This document shows positions 1 to 4,668 of a stretch of DNA of 5,171 bases, piece by piece. Numbering within the stretch: position 1 is the stretch's first letter; each line of letters begins with the position of its first letter. Made by a program: the position numbers and the translations under genes. The notes beneath the pieces are model-generated. The model did no database searches and was not told the origin of the DNA. It saw only the letters and a list, made by a program, of their open reading frames with translations. Source of the DNA: an uncultured Spirochaetaceae bacterium (GTDB taxonomy: Bacteria > Spirochaetota > Spirochaetia > Treponematales > Treponemataceae); the NCBI GenBank assembly GCA_902766345.1, contig CACXDK010000088.1, forward strand, positions 1 through 5,171, written 5' to 3'.

Positions 1-702
1 AAATGCCTTTTTTATTGATGTAAAAGTACACTTCCAGTTGTTTTTTAAAATGAACGGAATTTGAAAAGCCGCTTGTACACATCCGCCTGTTATGACACCA
101 ACGGCCATTGCACGAGCAGGATTCTTCATATGTGGCGCAAGTATGTAAGTAAAAATAATTACAATGGAATTAAAAAGAATAGGGGTAAAACCAGATGGTG
201 AAAATATTTTTAATCCGTTCAATATTCCTTGGAAAAGAGCCGCAATAGAAATTACAACCAGATAAGGAAACATAATCCTTGTTAAGACAATGGATTCTTC
301 CATGGCTAAAGAATATTGCTTACTGAAGAATATTTTTAATATCTGTGGGGTAAAAATCATTCCCAAAGAAACAAACAATACTGTAAGGAATGTTACAAGT
401 GTAAAGGTTGCATTTATAAAGTCCTGTGTAATCTTTTTCTGAGCATCGCCGTCTGTGTCAGAAGAATTTGTTTCCAGAAGCTTTTTAAAAGTCGGAATGA
501 ATGCAACGGAAACAGAATTTTCTGCAAAGAGCCTTCTGAAAAAGTTTGGTACTTGAAAAGCAATGCCAAATGCATCACTTAATGCTGATGTTCCTAGAAA
601 ACGGGCTTTTGTCATTTCCCTTACAAGCCCCAGTATTCTAGAACCTAGGGTAAGAAATGACAAGGAAAGTCCTTTCGCAAGCAATGATTGTGTTTTTTTC
701 AT
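1..702 (-). CDS. murJ: Lipid II flippase MurJ (MviN), N-terminal 234 residues, cut by the window edge
   Basis: MurJ moves lipid II, the undecaprenyl-linked peptidoglycan precursor, across the inner membrane. The reading frame runs unbroken from ATG at 702 to base 1, giving 234 of the usual 500 or more residues and roughly the first half of the 14 membrane helices. Family signatures are clear. SRILGLVRE (residues 21-29) contains the conserved arginines R22 and R28. SDAF (42-45) holds the conserved Asp. QVPNFFRRLFAE (50-61) matches the PNLLRRxFAEGA block of MurJ. TRIMFPYLVVISIAALFQG (141-159), followed by LNG and FTPILFN, matches the next conserved helix pair. The ATG is preceded by AAGG only 2 nt away, a weak and tightly spaced ribosome-binding site, but starting here reproduces the usual MurJ N-terminus. 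The gene lies 43 bp downstream of the outer-membrane protein gene on the same strand, with no convincing promoter or terminator between them, so co-transcription is likely (inference). The family assignment is firm. Confidence 0.95.
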   Translation of the reverse strand, partial: MKKTQSLLAKGLSLSFLTLGSRILGLVREMTKARFLGTSALSDAFGIAFQVPNFFRRLFAENSVSVAFIPTFKKLLETNSSDTDGDAQKKITQDFINATFTLVTFLTVLFVSLGMIFTPQILKIFFSKQYSLAMEESIVLTRIMFPYLVVISIAALFQGILNGLKIFSPSGFTPILFNSIVIIFTYILAPHMKNPARAMAVGVITGGCVQAAFQIPFILKNNWKCTFTSIKKAF

Positions 703-745
703 AGCCTTAGAATAGTACTTTCCATTTAAAAAATCTAGTCTAGCT

Positions 746-1921
746 TTAGAATAACAGTCTCATACTGAATGCTGCCGAAGGAATGTTGTATATAAAGTCG
801 TAACATCCGCTGAGCGTAAGCGAAAGTATCGCTATGTCTAAACCTAGTCCTCCGTATATTTGCGGGCGTATATTCTTTACAAAAGAGGAATTAAGTTCAC
901 CACTGAAACGTTTTGGCAGGATGTTCCAGTTTATAGCATTTGCAACGTCTGCATCTCCGTTTTTGTCAAGAATTTTATCCCAGTTTGCATCAACACTCCA
1001 CTTTATGTTTGTTCGCCCAAACAAAAGTCTTGTTCCTAAGAACGGAACAAATATAAGCATTTTTGCAGATGCCTGTGCACCTATATAAAAAGTTGCGGTG
1101 TTAAAGTCTAGTTTTGCTTTTGCAGAATCATCGGATATTTTTACTGCACCTTTGTTATAGGCTCCTCCTGCAATTGCGCTTACTGTAAGATGATAATCCG
1201 TCTTGTTTACAATAAAGGCATAGCGCACGTCTCCGCCAATAGTCAAAAAATTAAAGGATGCACCTTCAAGGGCATCATCTAAAGCATTTATGCTTGTTGT
1301 ATCTAAGGTACAGAAGTTTATTCCAAAATCAAGCGGAATAGGGAACATTCCCACTCTTGCATCCACTGCGAGTGTTGGCATGACAAGTGTTCTTGGAAAG
1401 TCTCCTATGTCCATGCCCAAAGCTGATGCCGTGTCCAAAAGGCAGCCGATGTCGAGCCTTGTGACTCCTGTATTAATGCCGCCTCCGACTTTCTTGTATT
1501 TTACATCTTTTCCCTGATTGTCTCCGAATTTATTGTAGGAAATGAGGGAATCTGCCCAAACGTTCTGCTGCATCTGGGTGTTAGGAAATACGTCCTTTAA
1601 GACTTCCATGAAGTCGTCAATGCCTTTTGTTGATGTTGTATAAGGATTTCCAACGTCAAGTTTTGAGTATGCATCAAGAATGGCTGTCTGTACCGAAGTT
1701 ATCTGTGCCTGTGTGACGTTGTTATTCTGCAGGGCTTGTTCAATTTGAGCCCTGTTCTGTTCTATTATTCCGACCAAATCAGAAGGAACGTCTATTGTGA
1801 GTCCGTTTAATGTCATTGTTGTTGTCGGTACGGCAAAAGCGGTTGCAATATTTACAGCAAACAATAATGCAATTGCAAGTATTGATTTTGTTGCCATGAG
1901 CCTGCGTAATCTGATAAACAT
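746..1921 (-). CDS. Secreted, probable outer-membrane beta-barrel protein of unknown function (391 aa)
   Basis: I do not recognise a named family. Residues 1-30 form a signal peptide: a basic start (MFIRLRRLMATK), a hydrophobic core (SILAIALLFAVNIATA) and a likely cleavage AFA|VP. The next ~110 residues are polar and helix-like (IIEQNRAQIEQALQNN, GIDDFMEVLKDVF). From about residue 140 the chain becomes Gly-rich with alternating hydrophobic residues, as in transmembrane beta strands (FNFLTIGGDVRYAFIV, HLTVSAIAGGAYN, FYIGAQASAKMLIFVPF). It ends in AAFSMRLLF; a C-terminal Phe with alternating hydrophobics is the usual signal for BAM-mediated insertion of outer-membrane barrels. The frame is open further upstream to an ATG at 1981, but that codon lies in the -35 box of a good promoter, whereas the ATG at 1921 has AGGAGG 5 nt upstream, so 1921 is the start. 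murJ follows on the same strand. A periplasmic or lipid-handling role is possible but not shown. Confidence 0.8.
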   Translation of the reverse strand: MFIRLRRLMATKSILAIALLFAVNIATAFAVPTTTMTLNGLTIDVPSDLVGIIEQNRAQIEQALQNNNVTQAQITSVQTAILDAYSKLDVGNPYTTSTKGIDDFMEVLKDVFPNTQMQQNVWADSLISYNKFGDNQGKDVKYKKVGGGINTGVTRLDIGCLLDTASALGMDIGDFPRTLVMPTLAVDARVGMFPIPLDFGINFCTLDTTSINALDDALEGASFNFLTIGGDVRYAFIVNKTDYHLTVSAIAGGAYNKGAVKISDDSAKAKLDFNTATFYIGAQASAKMLIFVPFLGTRLLFGRTNIKWSVDANWDKILDKNGDADVANAINWNILPKRFSGELNSSFVKNIRPQIYGGLGLDIAILSLTLSGCYDFIYNIPSAAFSMRLLF

Positions 1922-1926
1922 TGTTT

Positions 1927-1932
1927 CCTCCT
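1927..1932 (-). promoter_or_regulatory. Shine-Dalgarno AGGAGG that fixes the outer-membrane protein start
   Basis: The minus strand reads AGGAGG, then AAACA, then ATG at 1921. This is a perfect ribosome-binding site with 5-nt spacing, and it decides the start of the outer-membrane protein gene over the in-frame ATG at 1981. Confidence 0.85.
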
Positions 1933-1952
1933 GTATCTTAAGCTGTAAATTT

Positions 1953-1981
1953 ATTTTAAGGTGTAAGACTTGATAAGTCAA
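1953..1981 (-). promoter_or_regulatory. Sigma70-type promoter of the outer-membrane protein gene
   Basis: On the minus strand, TTGACT (1976-1981) and TAAAAT (1953-1958) are separated by exactly 17 bp. Transcription would begin near 1946, giving a leader of about 25 nt that contains the AGGAGG at 1927-1932. The promoter probably also serves murJ downstream. The boxes were found by eye, so the start point is inferred. Confidence 0.65.
1967..1979. repeat. Short inverted repeat GACTT-N3-AAGTC overlapping the -35 box
   Basis: The arms GACTT (1967-1971) and AAGTC (1975-1979) are perfect and sit over the -35 element of the outer-membrane protein promoter, where a repressor could bind. Five-base arms occur by chance, so this is only a candidate operator. 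Confidence 0.3.
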
Positions 1982-2044
1982 ATTTTATATGTTTTTTTGA
2001 AGATATGTTTTCAATGATATGAACCTGTCGTTCTTGATGTATGA

Positions 2045-2365
2045 AAACGTAAGGTTTCTTCATCTTGGCGGAGTGGAATACTCATAAACGATTCTTTTGC
2101 ACCACAAATAGAAAATTGTGAAATCTACGATAATGAAGAAAATGAAATTTATATTGGGGATAATGCAACACCGAAGATAGCGAGTTGTAAAATCCACGAC
2201 AACAAAACTGAAGGAATGAAGTATCCTGGTGTTTTTGTTGGTGATGACTCAAATGCGCAGATTACAAATTGTGAGATTTATAATCATCTTGCTGATGGCA
2301 TCTGGATTAAGGATAACGCAAAATGTAAGAAAGATGGCTGTAAAATTCATGATAATGTCGAGTAA
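2045..2365 (+). pseudogene. Remnant of a right-handed parallel beta-helix repeat protein
   Basis: A frame open from 2045 to TAA at 2363-2365 encodes four rungs of about 23 residues fitting GxxIxDxAxPxIxxCxIxDN. They start at 2072 (GILINDSFAPQIENC), 2141 (EIYIGDNATPKIASC), 2228 (GVFVGDDSNAQITNC) and 2297 (GIWIKDNAKCKKDGC); three of the four end in CxIxDN or close to it. This periodicity is typical of NosD/pectate-lyase-like beta-helix proteins, which are usually secreted or part of much larger proteins. There is no ATG, GTG or TTG before rung 1, no ribosome-binding site, and the family is normally hundreds of residues long, so this is a 3' end left by decay or rearrangement. In another frame, codons from about 2037 read YENVRFLHLGGVEYS before TAA at 2082-2084. 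That resembles the lead-in to a beta-helix and suggests a frameshift near 2071-2083 rather than a clean cut. The internal ATG at AAGGAATGAAG is a poor start. Confidence 0.7.
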
Positions 2366-2387
2366 GGTGCATTTAAATATTAAAATG

Positions 2388-2526
2388 CAAAATGTTTCGT
2401 ATTATGAAATTTTTCGTGGCGTAATACGAAATGATTCGTGTAGGAATACGCCACGAACTGTGGAATGTATGGAAACGTTTCATAACATGTATGTCCACGA
2501 ATCATGGCGTAATATGAAACGTTTTG
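2388..2526. repeat. Long imperfect palindrome (about 139 bp) of unknown type, REP- or MITE-like
   Basis: The arms 2388-2419 and 2495-2526 are inverted repeats in one register. Of 32 positions, 25 match exactly. The outer 19 bases, caaaatgtttcgtattatg, face cgtaatatgaaacgttttg, and their three mismatches would all be G-U pairs in RNA; the inner 7, ttcgtgg and ccacgaa, match perfectly. Weaker pairing continues inwards, centred on 2457. The short words TTCGT and ACGAA alternate through the element (for example 2396, 2413, 2426, 2435, 2453, 2497). It lies between the 3' end of the beta-helix remnant and the 3' end of fic. It could be a non-autonomous mobile element, a repetitive extragenic palindrome, or a bidirectional terminator-like RNA. 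I see no transposase and cannot confirm a target duplication. Confidence 0.6.
2413..2457. repeat. Perfect 11-bp stem-loop inside the long palindrome
   Basis: TTCGTGGCGTA (2413-2423) is the exact reverse complement of TACGCCACGAA (2447-2457). Its 23-nt loop contains a second perfect hairpin, ACGAA-ATGA-TTCGT (2426-2439), so the structure is nested. A competing 12-bp pairing exists in the same element: AAACGTTTCATA (2473-2484) with TATGAAACGTTT (2513-2524). Two perfect stems in under 120 bp is well above what unconstrained sequence usually shows. Confidence 0.6.
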
Positions 2527-2588
2527 TGGAGTGTGTAGAAACAAAAAAAACATGACACAACACAGTTTATAGAGCTTCCAAGGAATCT

Positions 2589-2633
2589 ATAATAACATTC
2601 ATTATGTTATTATGCCGTTATTTATGTTATTAT
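2589..2633. repeat. AT-rich hairpin plus a direct repeat beyond the 3' end of fic
   Basis: ATAATAACA (2589-2597) and TGTTATTAT (2605-2613) form a perfect 9-bp stem with a 7-nt loop. The right arm recurs as TATGTTATTAT at 2623-2633, 20 bp from the copy at 2603-2613. Placed just past the fic stop codon, it could help to end transcription, but no T-run follows on the minus strand and the stem has little GC, so it is a poor intrinsic terminator. A protein-binding site is the alternative. Confidence 0.3.
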
Positions 2634-2655
2634 CTAAACATTGCTTCCGATGTTG

Positions 2656-3705
2656 TTACAGGTTTTTACGTACATAGTAGGTTGTTCGACCACTACCTTT
2701 CTTTTCAATCATATCGCTATCACAAAGTTCCTTGAGAGCTTTTTCAATTGTCTGACGTGCAAGAGCCGGACATTCTTCCTGTATGTCGCTTTTTGTAAAT
2801 TTTCCGATTCTGTTTTTGATAACATTTTCTACGGCTTGTGTTGCTGATATCTTGTCATCAATTGAATTAAGACGCTCCTCGAAGTCTCTGTATGCAGCAA
2901 GGATTATTCCCAAAAGATATTTTACAAACGGTGTATTGTCATTTGTTCCTTCATTCCAGTTTTCAGAAGAAGCTTCCAGAACATCGTAATAAACATCTTT
3001 TGTTTTTTCGATTTTCTTTTCCAAACTTATGTATTTGCATACGACAAAACCTGAGCGATAAAGCAGAAGTGTTGTGAGAAGTCTGGACATGCGGCCATTT
3101 CCATCATTGAATGGGTGAATGCACAAGAAGTCCTTGATAAAGTTTGCAATTAAAAGTAGAGGTTCGATTTCGCCTAGTTCCATTGCATGGTTAAATGTCT
3201 CGCAGAGATTTTGAACGGCATCTGGTGTTTCAATAGGAGATAGGGGTGTAAAGAGAGTTCGGCTTGTGCCGTCTGGCATGTTTGCTACAATGTAGTTTTG
3301 GACGTTCTTGAATTTGCCTCCAAAGTCAGGGCTTGCATATTGGTACAAGTATTTATGGAGCTGAAGAATATAATTTGATGTAAGAGGAATATATTCAAAA
3401 TTTTCATGGATGATATTCAGAACGTCGCGATAGCCCATGATTTCTTTTTCATCACGGTTTCGCGGAGTTGTTTTGTCTGCAATAAGCTGTTTGATTCGTA
3501 ATTCAGTAGTTACGATACCTTCAATTTTGTTAGAGCTTTCTGTACTCTGGATTTTCGCTATTTCTACGAGTTTATCGAGTTTGCCTTTTTTCTGATGAAC
3601 ATATAGTTCCTGGCGCCCCTTGTATTCCCTAATCTTTGAAATAAATCCCAGGACTTCGGTATCGATAGTACAGTTTTGAAGTTTTGAATAATCAAACGGT
3701 CGCAT
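2656..3705 (-). CDS. fic: Class II Fic-domain protein AMP-transferase with C-terminal winged helix (349 aa)
   Basis: Fic enzymes usually transfer AMP from ATP to a hydroxyl side chain of a target protein in the cytoplasm; many can also reverse this. Three parts are visible. The N-terminal Fic_N region (about 1-75) carries the inhibitory motif SNKIEG (58-63, [S/T]xxxE[G/N]), whose Glu62 should block productive ATP binding; its place before the core defines class II. The Fic core (about 85-240) has the complete catalytic motif HPFNDGNGRMSR (197-208) with His197, and a target-docking flap around 129-157. The C-terminus (about 285-349) is a winged helix (FTKSDIQEECPALARQTIEKALKEL, written here as one helix-turn-helix block, then a GSGRTTYYV wing). 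No key residue is missing, so it should be active and self-inhibited. AGGAG lies 6 nt before the ATG. The gene is divergent from the toxin-antitoxin operon, and its promoter carries a symmetric motif array, which suggests autoregulation by the winged helix (inference). The target is unknown; the symbol is a family name. Confidence 0.94.
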   Translation of the reverse strand: MRPFDYSKLQNCTIDTEVLGFISKIREYKGRQELYVHQKKGKLDKLVEIAKIQSTESSNKIEGIVTTELRIKQLIADKTTPRNRDEKEIMGYRDVLNIIHENFEYIPLTSNYILQLHKYLYQYASPDFGGKFKNVQNYIVANMPDGTSRTLFTPLSPIETPDAVQNLCETFNHAMELGEIEPLLLIANFIKDFLCIHPFNDGNGRMSRLLTTLLLYRSGFVVCKYISLEKKIEKTKDVYYDVLEASSENWNEGTNDNTPFVKYLLGIILAAYRDFEERLNSIDDKISATQAVENVIKNRIGKFTKSDIQEECPALARQTIEKALKELCDSDMIEKKGSGRTTYYVRKNL

Positions 3706-3708
3706 CGT

Positions 3709-3781
3709 TTTCTCCTACAAAATAGAGCTTTCTCCTATTTTAGTGTGAAAAATAGGAGAAAACAAGAACTTTTAGGAGAAA
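3709..3781. promoter_or_regulatory. Four-copy symmetric operator array at the fic promoter
   Basis: The 9-bp word TTTCTCCTA occurs at 3709-3717 and 3729-3737, and its reverse complement TAGGAGAAA at 3753-3761 and 3773-3781. Centres are 20, 24 and 20 bp apart and perfectly symmetric about 3745. The two inner copies extend to 13-bp arms (3729-3741 and 3749-3761) around a 7-bp spacer. The spacing is about two helical turns, so same-orientation copies face the same side of the DNA. The copies lie upstream of the -35 box, in the -35/-10 spacer, at the -10/start region and over the ribosome-binding site (AGGAG, 3712-3716). That layout suits a repressor. The most obvious candidate is the Fic winged helix, which is inference. 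Confidence 0.7.
3737..3765 (-). promoter_or_regulatory. Sigma70-type promoter of fic
   Basis: On the minus strand TTGTTT (3760-3765) and TAAAAT (3737-3742) are 17 bp apart. Transcription would start near 3730, leaving a leader of about 25 nt. Because the upstream motif copies would then not be transcribed, they should act as DNA sites rather than as an RNA hairpin sequestering the ribosome-binding site. Confidence 0.6.
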
Positions 3782-3939
3782 AATCAATTTAGAGAATTTC
3801 ATTCACAGCACTTATGTTTTGGCAGGCGTTTCTGCATGTATGATGACGAGTACAGGTTAAAAATTATGTTCTCTCATGCGTAAACCGTGGCGAAGATATA
3901 GAGGATTTTAACTCGTTATGAAAATAAAGAAAACTCAAC

Positions 3940-3974
3940 ATTACCTTGTTATGTCAGTCTAAATGTGGTAATAT
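3940..3974 (+). promoter_or_regulatory. Promoter and candidate operator of the toxin-antitoxin operon
   Basis: TTGTTA (3946-3951) and TAATAT (3969-3974) are separated by 17 bp. The inverted repeat ATTACC (3940-3945) / GGTAAT (3967-3972) spans the promoter, with the right arm overlapping the -10 box. Type II antitoxins usually repress their own promoter, with the toxin as co-repressor, so this is a plausible site for the encoded antitoxin. The predicted start near 3981 leaves a very short leader, just enough for GGAGG at 3984-3988. No gene is visible in 3782-3939. Confidence 0.55.
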
Positions 3975-3993
3975 ATAAAGACTGGAGGTATTT

Positions 3994-4278
3994 ATGATTA
4001 CAAATGTTCAAGAATGTATTAAACCAATTTCCTATATAAAAACAAATGCTGCGGACATGATGAATTTTGTAAATGACAGAAAAGAGCCGCTTATTATAAC
4101 ACAAAACGGTGAATCTCGAGCAGTTTTAATAGATGTCGAATCGTATCAGAAAATGAAGGATGCATTCAATATGTTAAAAATTATTCAATTCTCTGAAATG
4201 GATATAAGGGCAGGAAAATCAAAGCAGGCAAAAGAAGTTTTTTCAAATTTAAGAAGGAAGTTCAATCTTGGAAATTGA
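3994..4278 (+). CDS. Phd/YefM-family antitoxin (94 aa)
   Basis: This is the likely antitoxin of a type II toxin-antitoxin pair: it binds and neutralises the adjacent toxin and represses the shared promoter. Residues 9-54 fit the Phd/YefM DNA-binding fold. An early PISYIKTNAADMMNFV helix (11-26) is followed by the typical strand-turn-strand PLIITQNGESRAVLIDVESY (32-51), where the NG turn and the closing VxSY are family hallmarks. Residues 55-94 are charged and probably flexible, as expected for the toxin-binding tail. The length is normal for the family. The ATG has GGAGG 5 nt upstream. The gene overlaps the toxin gene by 11 bp, a standard arrangement that couples their translation and keeps antitoxin in excess. 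The pairing is well supported by order and overlap; the family call is by eye. Confidence 0.88.
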   Translation: MITNVQECIKPISYIKTNAADMMNFVNDRKEPLIITQNGESRAVLIDVESYQKMKDAFNMLKIIQFSEMDIRAGKSKQAKEVFSNLRRKFNLGN

Positions 4279-4609
4279 AGAAATAATCGTTTCTAAATTT
4301 GCAGAAGATGATTTGAATGAAATTACAGATTATTATTTCTCATTAAATCCAAAGTACGTTGAAAAAATAATTTCAGAATTTGAAGAAAATGTAATGTCTC
4401 TTCAAATACATCCTAAAAGCGGAAGAATTGTTCCTGAGTTGGAACGTCAGGGAATTACACAATATAGAGAATTGATTCAAGGGTATTATAGAATTGTTTA
4501 TGAAATTTCTGAAAATAAAGTAATTGTTCATACAATAATTGACGGTAGAAGAAATTTTGAAGATATAATTATTTCAAAATTGTTTCGTTATTATGGAAGC
4601 AGATCCTGA
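4268..4609 (+). CDS. RelE/ParE-superfamily toxin (113 aa), TTG start
   Basis: The likely toxin of the pair. RelE-type members cut mRNA on the ribosome, while ParE-type members poison DNA gyrase; the sequence does not settle which. The order of features fits the superfamily: an N-terminal strand and two helices (FAEDDLNEITDYYFSLNP, 11-28; VEKIISEFEENV, 31-42), then the core SLQIHPKSGRIVPEL (44-58), YRELIQGYYRIVYEI (66-80) and the final strand VIVHTIIDGRRNF (85-97). Arg67, Arg75 and Arg94/95 are positions typically conserved in the family. The start is the TTG at 4268: an in-frame TAA at 4250-4252 rules out anything longer, no ATG lies nearby, and AAGGAAG (4254-4260) is well spaced. The TTG lies inside the antitoxin gene, giving an 11-bp overlap. 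A weak start would keep toxin output low (inference). No truncation or missing segment is seen. Confidence 0.87.
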   Translation: MEIEEIIVSKFAEDDLNEITDYYFSLNPKYVEKIISEFEENVMSLQIHPKSGRIVPELERQGITQYRELIQGYYRIVYEISENKVIVHTIIDGRRNFEDIIISKLFRYYGSRS

Positions 4610-4615
4610 AAAATT

Positions 4616-4632
4616 AACGGCTGTATGCCGTT
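4616..4632 (+). terminator. Small hairpin after the toxin gene, weak terminator candidate
   Basis: AACGGC (4616-4621) and GCCGTT (4627-4632) form a perfect 6-bp stem with a 5-nt loop, followed by TTTAAATAAT rather than a clean T-run. It sits 7 bp after the toxin stop codon and could partly end transcription before the split-barrel gene. The short stem keeps this uncertain. Confidence 0.35.
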
Positions 4633-4668
4633 TAAATAATACAGTGCCTTGTTGCTACGGGGAATAAC

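Noticed and set aside
728..745. Intrinsic terminator between the outer-membrane protein gene and murJ
   Set aside because: The minus strand has a run of six T but only a 4-bp CTAG-type stem in front of it, too weak to support a terminator.
834..1517. Plus-strand open frames at 834-1088 and 1290-1517
   Set aside because: They are antisense to the well-supported outer-membrane protein gene and show no domain or ribosome-binding site.
1922..1981. Upstream extension of the outer-membrane protein to an ATG at 1981, adding 20 residues
   Set aside because: The ATG lies in the -35 box (1976-1981) of a 17-bp-spaced promoter, has no ribosome-binding site, and would put a hydrophilic stretch ahead of a clean signal peptide. 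The ATG at 1921 has AGGAGG at ideal spacing.
2063..2150. tRNA-like start GGCGGAGTGG
   Set aside because: No matching acceptor strand, anticodon arm or T-arm consensus follows, and the segment is explained by beta-helix codons.
2388..2526. CRISPR array
   Set aside because: The repeated words are 5-12 nt long, diverged, in both orientations and irregularly spaced. There are no identical direct repeats of about 23-37 nt with unique spacers, and no cas genes.
2229..2555. Open frame of 108 codons on the plus strand
   Set aside because: It runs out of frame through the beta-helix remnant and into the palindromic element, is rich in Met and Arg without domain character, and has no ribosome-binding site. 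The real remnant is in another frame.
2641..3077. Plus-strand open frames overlapping the fic gene
   Set aside because: They are antisense shadows of a complete Fic gene with all catalytic motifs intact.
3919..3963. Small plus-strand frame of 14 codons starting MKIKKTQHYLV
   Set aside because: It has no ribosome-binding site, lies upstream of the predicted transcription start and contains the -35 box of the toxin-antitoxin promoter.
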